A stretch of 64,000 nt of DNA from Cricetomys ansorgei (Eukaryota > Chordata > Mammalia > Rodentia > Nesomyidae). Shown here piece after piece: positions 35,197 through 47,529 of the stretch. Below the pieces are notes generated by a model. The model was given only the letters and a program-made list of their open reading frames with translations. It was not told where the DNA came from and ran no database searches. The position numbers and the translations under genes are program-made. Numbering within the stretch: position 1 is the first letter of the stretch; each line of letters opens with the position of its first letter. The DNA is taken from positions 13,096,001 through 13,160,000 of the forward strand of contig JAMJFZ010001133.1 in NCBI GenBank assembly GCA_026225945.1. Reading direction: 5' to 3'.

Positions 35197-35430
35197 AGGG
35201 GCTAGAGAGAGGGGTCAGTGGTTAAGAGTACTTGCTGTTCTTACAGAGGATCTAGGTTCAATTCCCAACACCAACATGGTGACTCACAAACATCTGTAAC
35301 TCCAATTCTAGGTGATCTGTCTCCCTCTTCTGACCTCCAGGAGCAACAGGCATGTGCATGGTGTGCATATATACATGCAGGGAAATCACTTATACACATA
35401 AAGTTTTTTTTTAAAAAAAATCTTAAAAAA
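35197..35430 (+). repeat. B2 SINE
   Basis: 'ggggctagagagaggggtcagtggttaagagtacttgctg' head, 'ttcaattcccaacacc', full body and A/T tail. Confidence 0.92.
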
Positions 35431-35929
35431 CAAAATGCAATAATATTAAGACTTTACTACTGTAATGTCTTCTTTTTTCCCTCAAGGAAGGATTCCTAAA
35501 ACTTTTGTATCTTGAAAGTAACACTTTTGATTTAAATATGAACCAATATGGTTCTTTATAATTAGTCTCTGGGTTGTGACTGAGCTGCTATGAATTTGTC
35601 ACCAAAGGTCATGATCCATGTGAGAAAAATCTCACACTTTAAGGATTGTCTTACTGGCATCTCCCAAGGTGCTCAGTATTTGTATACTTCAACCCCTCCC
35701 TTGCTTTCCTTTTTGCTTCCTCCCTTGAGCATTATTTGAACTTGTGTTGAGCTAAAGACATAAGCAGCTACAGTATTATCCATCCTTACTATTATTCAGG
35801 TGTAAACGCACCATAGTTATGCATTTGTTGACATAGCAAAATGCTCATAATGTCAAAGTGACATAAGAGCCAGACCTCTCATAAGAGCAGATCCCTCAGT
35901 TCCATTAATTTTCCATCTTCTCAAAACAG

Positions 35930-36830
35930 AAACTCTGTGCTTGTTAAATAGTATCTTCGGATCCCTCCCCACCCCAGCTCCTGGAATCACCTTATACTTT
36001 CTACTTCTATGAACCTGACTGTTTTAGATATTTCAAGTGGATTCATACATTGATGCTTCTTCTGTGTCTGACTTATCTCAATTTGTCTTTAAGGTTCAGT
36101 AATGTTATTCACTGCACCTTGGAATTTTCCACCTTTTTGAGATTATAGATTAACCCATTGTATGTCTGTGTACATGCATTTTGCCCATCAGTTCTCCTGG
36201 GGACAGACACATGGGTTCTCCCTCAGTTTTGCTACAGTAAACAGTGCTGCCGTGAACACGGATATGTTGATACTAGTTTCCTTTCACATTTTGCTTCCAG
36301 CTCTAGAATTTCTGGGAATAAGGTAATTCTATACTCAGCATTTTGAGGAAGCATCACATTGTCTTTTCCTATGTAGCTTCACAGTTTTGTTTTGTTTGTT
36401 TTTTTTTGTTTCTACCAGCAATGCATAAGGGCTCTAGTTCCCTACATCTTCCCTACAGTTTCCTGTTATTACCAGTATATTTCTTTTGACTAACAGTCAT
36501 CCTTATTTGTATGAAGTATAATCTCTGTGTGGCTTTGTTTTGTGTTTCCATAATGATTAGTAACATCAAACATCTTTTCATGAGTTCCTGACAGCTTTAG
36601 AGCTATGTTCATCTCAGTCCTTTGGATATGTTTTAGTCGAGGCTTTGGTTTTCTGTTGTATTGTGAGTCATCAGGAGTTTTAAACTATGTTAACCTCTCA
36701 CAAATTGCCTGACTTTCCAGGGTTCTCTACTATTCTCTAGGCTGTTTTTTAATTCTTTCAATAGTGCATAATGTTTATAATTTTGATGATGTCCAGTGTA
36801 TCTGTATTTTTTTTAGGTGTCTATGTTCGT
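35930..36830 (-). mobile_element. LINE-1 3' fragment (antisense)
   Basis: Antisense L1 3' region: 'ttttgctacagtaaacagtgctgccgtgaacac' and later 'accagcaatgcataagggctctagttcc'. Diverged and interrupted. Confidence 0.7.
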
Positions 36831-36844
36831 GTCATATTTAGTAA

Positions 36845-36872
36845 GTTGTCAAATATCTCTGTATGATGATTG

Positions 36873-36903
<31 letters not shown>

Positions 36904-37006
36904 TAGATAGATAGGTGTATATATATATACACATATATATGTATATATATACAACTATACCAATATATGTATATATACCAATCATCATACAGAGATATTT
37001 GACAAC
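36845..37006. repeat. AT-rich palindrome (inverted repeat)
   Basis: The left arm starting gttgtcaaatatctctgtat at 36845 is matched in reverse complement by the right arm ending at 37006. Arms are about 40 bases and nearly perfect. The roughly 80-base centre is TA and TAGA repeat. It can form a long hairpin or cruciform and is followed by more TA-rich sequence to about 37190. Confidence 0.95.
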
Positions 37007-37356
37007 ATATACATATGTTGTATATATATATATAAAGTTATAAGTTTATATGTATTTTAAATAATTTTAATTTAATAATATTAAATTATATAAATTTAAA
37101 TAAATTTATATATATTTATATAATTATAAATTTTATATATGCATATGTGTATATATATAAATTATAAACTTGAATTATATTCTAAATATAAATAAATTAA
37201 AATTCCAAAAAGATGAAGCAAAAATTATGTTATTTTGCTTATTCTCATTGATTGAGTAAACCATGTTGGATTTTTAAAATCTTGGTTTTAAGTTCTGGTT
37301 TGAATTTTGTTTCTTTGTATAGTTTTTTGCCCATGGTAGTCATCTCTCAAGAATAC

Positions 37357-37640
37357 TTATGTCCAAACCAAGGAAGCTCAAGTCTAAAGCAAGGAGTGAT
37401 ATGACTAGAGTGAATATGTCTATGTTTATTGCAAAGATGCATATGCCTAATAAAAAGATGATGATACTCATTGCAAGGGTGCATCTTACCAATATGAAGT
37501 TGCACATATCCAGTGAAAATATGGTTAGGTCCAATGCATGACTGCTTATGTCCAATGCATAACTGCATAATACAATAAAAAGATTCTTATGTACAATGCA
37601 AAGTTGCTAGTTTCCAAGTCAAGGATGTGTATTTCCAAGT
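37357..37640. repeat. Degenerate 21-bp minisatellite
   Basis: About 13-14 tandem units with period 21 bases, for example cttatgtccaatgcataactg and cttatgtacaatgcaaagttg. Because the period is a multiple of three, the reverse strand has an open frame (37340-37555) with seven-residue periodicity. Not called as a gene. Confidence 0.85.
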
Positions 37641-39685
37641 CTACATCTATCATGGGTTATGCCTATTACAGGTTACTCTGGTCATTAATTTCCACGTTAT
37701 GGGTTATGCAAAAGATTTTTTAGTGAAAATTACTCACAGATGTCAGTATATCAGGCAGTAGTTATTTGTGCTAAGTCATCAAAAAATTCTACAATTTATA
37801 AATTTTTACAAATTAGTCCACATTTACTGAAATTCCACTAGTTAGATACTTAAAAATAGATTTGAAAAGTTTATTTTTCAATTCTAAAATTGTGAACAAA
37901 AGGGTCCTTGCAGGTGGCACATTTTCCTTTCAATTTCATGTTTGCATAATGCTGGAATTAATTACAAGCATTCATTTTCCAAAATATTCTTCCCATAGCA
38001 CATTTCCTTTAAGAAGTGGCAATCCCTTATTCATTATTAATATGGCATCTTTATTCTGAAGGATGTAATTAAAAGTATTTATGGATTTTTTGAGGCATCT
38101 TTCATATCCTGACAGCTTCTTGTCATCACAGAGACAACAAATTTGAGCATGATGTTTTATATAATAAAGAAGTATGATGCCTTTTCAGAAAGTTTTCTAG
38201 GTATTTTGCCAAAAATAGCCCTCTGTGTCATTTAGAAGCTAGGGCTATTTCCCATGCTATTGCAAAATTGTAAAAGAACTCATTAATTTTTTAGAATTCT
38301 TGTTTCTGTGGAAAGTAGCAGCATTTTTCAAAACCATTTCTAGCATCTAGCACATTCCTAGAACATGTTGACTACAAATGATGTAAAATAGAATTTATTT
38401 GTGGAGCAGTCTATTTGATTTTACTTCAGAATGTGTTTTATGACATTTAAAGTACACTTTAAATTAAGAATATTATAAAAAAATAGCTTACTGTTTTTTA
38501 AAGCTGCTACAGAGAAAATATCTTGTTTGGTGTGTTTTCTTTTAGTTGTGCACAAAATGATTTTTTTTTTTTTTTTTGTTAAATAGAGTCCAACTTGAGC
38601 AGGGCTGTCATGGTGATCCTCCTAGTGATGCCTTCCTTTTGTTTGTCTGTGCAAGAAACTGTCCTGTCCTGTACACTCTGTGTTAATATTGCTTCTATAC
38701 GTTTTCAAAGAATTTTCAGTTGTATTTGGTGATATATGAACATTTAGCTTGTCTCAATTTTGATTTATTTGAATTTCAGTTGATTTCTTCAACCACAATT
38801 GGAAGAATAAGAGTTACCAGTTACCTAATCATGTCTGACTTTCTGTCTTTTTCATCTTTTAGTGTTAAGTAAGAAGACCCCAAAGAGGCTTTAGAATATT
38901 TTCATTAATGTGATGAATTTTGTGAACTCTGAGGATTGCATTCTTGTGGCCAGCCAGGGCTGGTTTTCATACCTAGTTTTCACTTCTGCTACCCTGGAAA
39001 CTGTGTCCAGGGGCCCCCTGTGCAAGCGCCATTCAGACCATGTTTAGAAACACCCACAAGTGTGCTATGATATAGCAGCTATTTCCAGCCATGTGAAAGT
39101 AGATGCGGAGACTGCTGTGAATCAAGCTTGTCATTTGTTTTCGGTGAGTTGGTCCATATAGAAAAAGCAGTGAAGTTGTGGAAGTATTTAGTGTGGTAGT
39201 CAGCTCCAGTAGTTAGTGGTATTGACTTGTCATTTTGGACTTCTTCCAGACCCATTTCAAATGAATCACTCCTACAAGTAGTGTATTACCCTCTAACAGT
39301 ATGACTTGTTGACTGTTAAACATGTTGTCCTGTCAAGAGGCCACTTTTCCTTCCTTCCCCAATGACTGAGCATATGGAAACAAGTCTATCTTTGAACAAG
39401 AACTCTTTCCACAGCAGACTTAAGGTCAAAGACTGCACTTGTCCTGCCAAGCTTCTCCTAGAACTACACTGGAATCTAAGATTCTCTGATCTTTCCTTTT
39501 TTCTCATCCCCTTCATCTCTCCCTCCCTCCTTTTTCTCCCTTCCCCTTTTCCTTTCTTTCTTCTCCCCCACAGTAGGAATCAGGATTTGTCTGACTTGCC
39601 TGGTCTCATCTTGGAGCTTGCTTCCTGAAGGGCCTGATGCGTCCTTCAAACCGGAAATCAGTGGTGCTGGAAGCTCCAGGCCTTG
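37640..39685. other. No gene seen; low-repeat intergenic
   Basis: About 2 kb with little recognisable repeat apart from a T-run at about 38561-38577. AT-rich; no exon recognised. Confidence 0.45.
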
Positions 39686-39689
39686 TCTT

Positions 39690-40730
39690 CATACAGGATA
39701 TCTCCAACGGAAGGGATGGAGATGGTAAATGTGGCTGTGTGAGGCAGAACAGATGGTAGAGGTGGAAAGAATTGGAGAGGCTGTATAATATATCCACTAC
39801 AGGAGGGACTTCAACAATAGATTTCAAATTTGGATAGACAATTCTGATAGAAATAAAATAAATGGGCTAAAAGAGAACAAGTGTAGCAACAAGGAGGATG
39901 TTAGGTGATCATGTTCCAGGCAACTACAACTCTCATTGGCAGTGGAGAGAAGGGGACTTAGGGACACTGAGGTTGAGCATGAGGTACAAGACAGAGACAA
40001 AGACCATTCTTTGGTTTTATAGATGAGAAGGTAAGGAATTCAGGAGAAAATATTTTTCTCTTTTTGTCACATTGAGTTTGAGATGTTGGAAAATCCGAGA
40101 GAGCTGAGGGGTGCATAGGTCTTGAGCAGAGAGGAAGTCTAAGAATAGGTATATTTGAGAATTCTCAGCTGAAGAGGGAGCTGTAGGTAAGGATGAAGCC
40201 ATCACAGGATAAGTGACCTTGTGATGGGCACCTGGGGAATCACCAAGTTCAGTGGGAGGACAGATAAGAGGAGACAGAGTAAGAGAGTGGAACAAGGTAT
40301 AGCCAAACTGGATTTTGAGGCTAACAGAATAGATGGATGAAGAACCATAGGGAAAGGGCTGTGTTTATGGGGTTCAGTCAGGAAAGGCCAGATGAGATAA
40401 GGAGTGAACCATAATCATCAAGATGCTATTACTGATCTTACTGGAGAAGTTTCATAATTGTGGCAGACACCAGACACAGTGGGGTCATCGTGAAAATGAA
40501 GCAGAAATGAGAACAAACACAAGAAGACAACCTGCTGAGTGCGAAGTGACTTTCTTATTGTCAGATAGGCAGGATTCAGAGGACTTCATTGTTTCGGGTT
40601 ATCTTTTTAAGATGGCAGAGATGTGTATATATTTATAGGCTCATGAGAAGAGGGAACAGAATGGAACAAGCTGCAGTTACAGGAGAGACAAGGATGTAAC
40701 GGTATGGTTTAGAGCACTGAGTTTCTACAC
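39690..40730 (-). repeat. LINE-2-like relic (antisense)
   Basis: The order of phrases ('cattgagtttgagatgttgg', 'gaggtacaagacagagac', 'aggaaaggccagatgagataag', 'ttaagatggcagagatg') follows the antisense L2 3' region. Old, about 1 kb, no open frame. Confidence 0.5.
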
Positions 40731-40739
40731 ATTTTATGA

Positions 40740-41835
40740 GATCAAAAAGAGGGTAAGGGAGGACAGATTTCTTCTAATTACCTTTCTGGTGTGAAGATAT
40801 CAAGATGCTGATGTTAGACTTCAGCTTCCAGAGGTCACAAGTAACAAGAAAGCTGGGCTCAGATAAGCATCTAGAGCCTGCTGTACAGACTAATCAGGAT
40901 AAATCTGCATAACTCATCCATAAAAAAATGTCTGCAACCATCAGATTTTATTTCCATCCAACTCTGAGTGCAGGCATTTTAAACACCTGAATATTTTATT
41001 AGCTAGAAAAAACTTTAACTGAAAACTTTCTGTAGGAAATCTTTAGTCTAATCTCCCCCATGTCATATTTCATTGTGACAGATGCTTCTCATTCTGAGTT
41101 CTTATTTACATAGAACACAGACATATTGTCATTACAGATAATTAGTCTTAAAAGCATTAGCTTTCATAACACTTGTTTTAAATTTCTCATTTATCCATCA
41201 GCCTGTTAAGAAAAGTATACTCCCTGAGAGGTTGTGGTTCTGATGTATTTCTGCTCAGATGCTGAAGAATTCTAATGAATCCACTATTCCAGATTTCTTA
41301 ACTTTCTAACATTTTTTTCTGTGAAGATAATTGAATCACAAAATTTGATAAAAGGTCCCTGAAATATCAGGCAACAGATTTGGATCTGGGAGTTTGTCTA
41401 TGTATACAATAGTTAACAAAAGTTCAGAATTTTAAAGTCATGGGAAAGTTTTTCAGAAATTTTCAGCTTATTTATTTCTTTAATGACAAGCATTTAAAAA
41501 ATAAGTTGTTGCATATGGGTAGAAAATATTACACATGGTAACCTTTCTGTAAAAGAACACACTGCAGCAAGGTTCCCATGGATCCACTGCATGGCATGTC
41601 TTTGATGTGTTTAAAGAAAGGCTTCTGTGCACTGCAATAGTAAAAATATTTTAGTAGGTTAGTACAGAGTTCTCTTCTAATTCCCTGATTAGCTGTAATT
41701 TATCTGGTGGATATGTTGTTGAATTGATTTAAGTTTCTGCAGGCATGGCCAATTACATCCATTCATATTACATTTTTTTCTTTCTCTGTAAGACAACAAT
41801 AACAACATTATTACACATTTATCTACATTAAAAAT
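40740..41835. other. No gene seen
   Basis: AT-rich intergenic sequence, nothing recognised. Confidence 0.45.
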
Positions 41836-41837
41836 GT

Positions 41838-42002
41838 TACTTTTAATCCTAGTACTTGGGAGGCAGAGGCAGAGGCAGAGGCAGAGGCAGAGGATCTCTG
41901 TGAGTTTGAGGCCAGCCTGGTCTACAGAATGAGTTCCAGGACAGCCAGAGTTACAACAGAGAAACCCTGTCTTGAAAAACAAACAACAACAACAACAAAA
42001 AA
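41838..42002 (+). repeat. B1 SINE with hexamer expansion
   Basis: B1 with five tandem ggcaga units (about 41860-41890) expanded from the normal 'ggaggcagaggcag'. Tail aaacaacaacaacaac. The 5' head is shortened. Confidence 0.88.
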
Positions 42003-42011
42003 GTTAGGAAG

Positions 42012-42170
42012 GGGAACTGGGTGTGGTGGCACATGCTTATAATCCCAGAACTCAGGAGGAGACTGCAATAGGGAGATCACTGTAGATTTGAAGCCAATCT
42101 GAGCTAGTGATTTCAAGACCTCCCTGAGATGCATAGCCAACACTTTCCTCACAAAGAACAAAAGCAGACT
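42012..42170 (+). repeat. Old B1-like SINE
   Basis: 'ctgggtgtggtggcacatgcttataatcccagaactcagg' then a diverged right half. Confidence 0.65.
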
Positions 42171-42179
42171 TATTGGAAT

Positions 42180-42705
42180 GGGAAATGAAAATGCAGAATA
42201 GACATTTTTGACTCATCAGAGGAAAGAGACAGAGAAGGCAATATTTAATGAGATAATGACCAGGGAGGTTCCAAAATTACTGAAAGACAAGGATGCCTAG
42301 ATTTTAGGAAAAAAAGGAATTCCAAAGCACGTAAAATGAAGTAACTCTACTACTATTGCTAGATATCATGGTAGCTTCAAGATCGTAAGATAGGCAGAAA
42401 TAGAAGGAAACTGCCTACATACTTGCTTAGGTTTCCAACTTCTAATGAGCTCTGGAGTCAGTGGAAAGCTAGTAAACAAGAATGCAGACACTGGGCCTTT
42501 CCAGTCCAAGACTGATTCAGGTGTGACCCAGGGCGGGTTTGGGGATCTGTGTTCCTAACTGACTTATAGGCCACACTCTAGGGTGACACTCAATGTAAGG
42601 GGAAGGAAGGAGGATTTCAACAAAAGTATTTTCTTTCCCGTTTGGACAGATAACTTTGGTAGGAATAAAATGAATGGACTGAAAGTGAGCAAATGTAACA
42701 AGGAG
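42180..42705. repeat. Diverged repeat, partly shared with 39829-39900
   Basis: The stretch 42644-42708 (gataactttggtaggaataaaatgaatgg...) is clearly homologous to 39829-39900. Probably an old L2-type dispersed repeat. Confidence 0.4.
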
Positions 42706-42707
42706 GA

Positions 42708-42920
42708 TTGGGAGGTACAGAGATGGCTCAGAGGCTAAGAGCACTTGCTGCTCTTTCATAGGACCTAGGTTAGAGTCCCCGCACCCACATAGCAGCAACT
42801 CACAACTGTCTCAGCTCCAGGGGATCTGACACCCTCTTATGGCCTCCAGGTACTGCGTGTTTGTGGTGCACATACATACATGCATGCAAATACTCCTAAG
42901 CATAAAACTTTCTAAAAAGA
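42708..42920 (+). repeat. B2 SINE
   Basis: 'gtacagagatggctcagaggctaagagcacttgctg' head, body and A-rich tail. Confidence 0.9.
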
Positions 42921-43099
42921 TATGATCACATCAATATATTAAAATACATTAAATTTCAACATATTTTCCATATAAATGCCTTAGGAAAATGAGAACAGAA
43001 GGGGACATCAATAACCTAGCAAAAAGTTATCTAGCAAAATCCCACAGTAAACATAAATACAGACAAATCATTAGAAACATAGTATTCACAATTCAGATG

Positions 43100-43190
43100 A
43101 GAGGGCTGTAGCTCACTGGTAGAGCACTTGCCTAATATGTGCTTGAGTCTGATCCTCAGTAATCCCACATCTCCCCTCTCCCCCCCAAAA
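43100..43190 (+). repeat. ID-type SINE
   Basis: 'gagggctgtagctcactggtagagcacttgcctaatatgtgcttgagtctgatcctcagta', then an A-rich tail. Confidence 0.8.
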
Positions 43191-43599
43191 AAAGGAAAAT
43201 CCAGTGACAAAAATGGGCTAGCTATAATAGCATGTCTTCAGTGTTGAACTGGAATTTCCAGATTAAAAAACATAGAAGATAGAAGAGCAGAAGAATAAAG
43301 TTGTAATTAATCATAGGCAGTGATTATTACATTTAAAGGACATTATGATTTTTAAAACATGAGCAAGGTCATTGGATGTATTTATAATTAATGCATACGT
43401 AAGATAAAATTCAATTTTATTTTATCTTTGAAGCAAATATTTAGTAATGCTAAATGCTGAACAGTTCTCAGATGAACCATTTGAATTTGCAAATATACAG
43501 TGGGATTTTTGTTTTTGGTATAACCTTCTATAAAGCTACACAAAAATCACTTTGAAAGATGGCCATACTTCGTATACAACTTTGTATATGACACAAAAC

Positions 43600-43740
43600 T
43601 ATCTGAGATGTTGGGCGGTGGTAGAGCATGCCTTTGATCCCAGAACTTGGGAGTTCAAGGCCAGCCTGGTCTACAAAGTGAATTCTAGGACAGCTAGAGT
43701 TACAACAGAGGAACCAAAAAAAGAAAACCTCTCTACCAAA
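43600..43740 (+). repeat. B1 SINE, shortened
   Basis: 'gttgggcggtggtagagcatgcctttgatcccag' head, 'ggccagcctggtctacaaagtg', 'gttacaacagaggaacc'. One internal stretch is deleted. Confidence 0.85.
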
Positions 43741-43744
43741 AAGA

Positions 43745-44530
43745 GAGGTAGTTGAGATAATGTAAACATGGTGGTTAATATAGTGGTCAATACCAGCAAA
43801 AAGATTAGACATCTTCAAAGACATCTAGCCAAATGCCACTTTGAACCCACCTGTGGAGTACACAGCACCAACACTCACCCCCTCATAACTCTCCCACTGT
43901 GACCTCTGACAATAGGTTTTCTTTATTGTCTCTAAATTTTTCTCAAGTTTTGACACCTAACCTATGAAAATTGATATTCTAATATGTTGATTTCTTTATT
44001 AAACATAGTTTATAGAACAGGTTACATTACAGATAAAGCTCACCAGCTGCCCATGGGCAATTATTGATTTTATAGTTTATTTGATTTTTAAGCTTTTCCA
44101 AAATCCTCTCAAGCAGATGTCAAAATTTTATGAGAGTGATCTATGAGATAATGAATTGCTTTCATTGGTGTAAATTTGTGGATTATAATTGGAAACCAGA
44201 ACATCATTAGTCCAGAAAAGAGAAAACAAATTAGCAATCCTCTTATGCTTTTTTGCAGGATTCCACGAAATTTTGAGATTTTGCTGGAGCCTGCAGTAGC
44301 TCCTTCAGTTACAGAAGTGGCTTGCTGTGTTGGAGAAGCTGAGGGACAGGTGAGCACTGAAGGTACAGAAATCCCTAACTGCCATGTTGCTCCGTCTTGT
44401 CCATCTGGGAGTCTCCCTGGAAGAGGCCATTATTGCAGTGGCCGGGAAGGTTTGAGTATTTGGCCAAAATATCCCATTGTTGTTGCTCGCTACTGCTTGC
44501 CTCTGTGGCAACATGGTCTTCTGAATTGTG
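43745..44530. other. No confirmed gene; exon-like segment inside
   Basis: Mostly unrecognised. A 91-base segment (44259-44349) has a good acceptor (cttttttgcag) and donor (CAG then GTGAGC) and stays open in one frame, but no protein family is recognised. Confidence 0.4.
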
Positions 44531-44539
44531 TTTCAACCC

Positions 44540-45047
44540 TGTAGTGGAACAGTTGGAAGAAATTTTTGTTATTTTGGTTTCTTTACAAATACAAAATGGC
44601 ATTAGTTTTGTGTTCCCGCCCCAGGTGGGTAGATGTTTATGAGTTGGATTTGGAATGTTTGATGCAGGTGGGTATAATTTGGTTAGGTGCAGTCGTTCTG
44701 GCACCTGTAGCTTATTTTGTGTGCTGCATGAGTTTATGGCTTAGGGTATAAAAGTTCTGAAACCCCAAGAGTTTGGGTGAGCATTGGTTGGTGGTTCGTT
44801 AATGTGTTAGTTCTCAAAAGAACAAAGGTTGGAGAGATTGAGTTTACAGACCATGCACTGAGACTCTAGTCTGACTCCCTGTCAGCTAGTCTTCTTCGAG
44901 TTTAGGACAGCTTAAGAGAAGCTGTGAAGTTTTCTACCTTTCTCTCATTCTATATCAAGGCTGCTTGCAAAAGTGGTGAAAATTTCTTTCTATCCTTCCT
45001 TTCTCTTTCCCTAAATTGAGGGTAAAAGACGGTAGCTTACTGCTACA
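44540..45047 (+). mobile_element. Solo LTR with 6-bp target duplication
   Basis: Starts TGTAGTGG and ends GCTACA, flanked on both sides by caaccc (44534-44539 and 45048-45053). Length 508 bases. A TATA box (tataaaag, 44747-44754) lies in the expected U3 position. The six-base duplication and the TGTAG...TACA ends match the ERV at 52542. The family is inferred to be a class II (betaretrovirus-like) rodent ERV. Confidence 0.85.
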
Positions 45048-45059
45048 CAACCCTCTTTA

Positions 45060-47520
45060 TCTTATAGAACCAAAGTAATGTAGTTTACATTTCCTTTTCT
45101 GAAAAATCAGGCTATCTGGAATGCAAATAAATGGTCGGGGAACAACCTGGATAATTTATATAAAACTTAGTGCCTGTGAGATTCTTTTGAATGAAAAGGA
45201 GAAATTATTACTCATTCTGACTCGTTTCCACTTCTATTTTTTTCTTAATTACTGAGCTTCCTTTCTTGAAATCAGATCTTTAAAACAGACCTTCATCATG
45301 TACTTTTAACTAGAAAGCCATTATTCAAAATGCAGCCAAGATCCAGAATAAATGTTATTTTGTTCATGTTTGAAAGGATTAGTAAGAAATATTTCTTCCA
45401 ATGGGAATGTTTTGTGAAAAACAAAATAAAACAAAGCCAACAACTCTTGCCCAAAAGACAAAGCTGAAAAAAAAATTAAAGTAAATCTATAAAAAAGGAA
45501 GATGACTCAATTTTTTGAAATCTAATCATACAATCCCCACAGCATAAGTGTTTAATGAACACAATTAGAGTCATTGCATTCATGCAACAACTATTTTCTC
45601 TCTCTCCATATGTTATATGCAGGCATGTGTGAGGTGTATGTACACATATATTGCATATAAAACAACACAAAAGACATCACGTGTCTGGTTCCATCACACT
45701 CTGCCTTATTCCCTTGAGCATGGAGCTAAGCTGACAGCCAGCAAGCCCCAGTAATCCTTGTGTGCCCAGCTGCAGAATATGGGTTTACTGTGATGTATGT
45801 GAGCCTGCTTGGCATTTTATCTTGGTTCTGGGGATTTGAACTGGGGATGCTATCTCCCTAGCCCTAGGATCTTTTTACAAGGTCTCTTTTTTTCCCTTGT
45901 ATCTTAAATGATTCAGCTAAGATAAGTACCTTTCAGTCTGTCTTATCCTTTAAGAATCCATCAAACATATTTTATATTCTTCCTTAGAAATGATTTTTTT
46001 GTACACTGAGCCTTTTGAAAAATCTTAAATTACAGAGCTCTTTCTGTCTTAAGGAATAGAACTGTCATATTTTCTTTACTTTTCTGTAGTGTGTTTTATC
46101 AGTCTGCCAAAGGAACTTAGAAAATGATCACCATTGGAAGTACTACAGATCTTTATGTCTTGTTCATGGCTTTAATGAGGTTTTACACAAAGGGAAAGGA
46201 TAAGAGATAGACTCAAAGGTGTCTTTGGAAAGATATGAAAAGACACCGAGGAGGAGATGCTGTCTCTGGTGTTGGTGGTGCCTGTGTGGGAAGCACTGAC
46301 ACAGAAATCAGAGTTAGAGCTTGACAGACAGCAACACTGAAAAACAGAGCTCTTTAACACAGAGATGGTACAATTCAAATAACTACAAAGCCAGAAGAGG
46401 ACTGAAGACACGGGCAAGTGAAGGAGGAGGGAGAAGACAGAGTGCTTGAAATGAGCAAGGACAATAAGCCCCTGTGTCAGCCCAGGAGGGGCACTTCTGG
46501 TGTAGCTCTGGTCAGCTACACTGAATAGAAATAAAAAATGAGGTATCTGTATTTGGATCTTATTTTTTTTTTAAAGATAATTGAGAGAGCTGGGTAACAG
46601 AATAGTGAAGGAGGAAGCCAAAAGGGGCCACGGAGAAGTTTCTTCAGAACAGCACAGAGGCAGCAGGGGGAATGCTCACTGGGATTGCTGAGTGAAAAAA
46701 GTTACAACCAGGATTTGTAGATTTAAAAAAAAACAACCCACCAAGGTCGAGTGAGTCAGGATCAGTACAAGTGTGAGCGCAATGTTGTGAAAGGTCTCAG
46801 GGAACAGTCGTGGGGCAAGCTCTAAGGAGTGGGAGGAGCACTCCCTGTGCTCTCTTTTATGCCTTATGTCCCTGGAGTTATTGCTCTAGTCCTGGTCATT
46901 CCTGGCCATTCCTGTTTATTATATGGGTGGGTAAATTAAGTGATGTTTTTGAGAATTAAAGGGGAATAAATTATGCTTCCTCTGTGGACTCTCTCCCAAA
47001 AACAGAGATAATGAATTTCTGATGAATAGATTATATTTACTTATGGATTTGATGAGGAAGTAATACTAGATGCTAACATCTAGTATTTTATGTGGTTATT
47101 TGTATTCAGACACTATCAGTTTAAGTTTTTAAAACTTAGTATGACTTTTTTTTTTTTTGGTTTTGAAATTAGACTTCTATCCCTTAAGGAGGTTTGTGTT
47201 GCAGAGAGATTTATTCTTAACATCAGAAACAAACTGAGAAGTGATGCAGAAGGAGCATTTTCACTAGGCATTAAAAATTTGCTTGGGCATAATCTTTATA
47301 GACAGATGTCCTAGCCAAAACATAATTACTACTGGAAGCTTAGATAAGACAAAATATGATTTTGTTCAGGCATAATATGTTAGTAAAATGTCAGTCAGTG
47401 TGATTTCTAGATTAAATAGGAAGTATATCTCTGCTCTCATGAAAAAGTGCCTCTTATTAAGAGAAATTTGAACAAAAACATGTCCTTTCTTAGCATTTAT
47501 TTCTGAATTTGTGTATTTTG
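45060..47520. other. No gene seen; scattered old repeats
   Basis: A degraded tRNA-SINE fragment lies at about 45815-45875 and old L2-like sequence may occupy 46180-46860. Other than T-runs nothing is recognised. Confidence 0.4.
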
Positions 47521-47529
47521 ATGCTCGTT

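Noticed and set aside
37357..37640. Possible leucine-zipper gene on the - strand
   Set aside because: The periodicity comes from the 21-base tandem unit; no start context, exon structure or homology.
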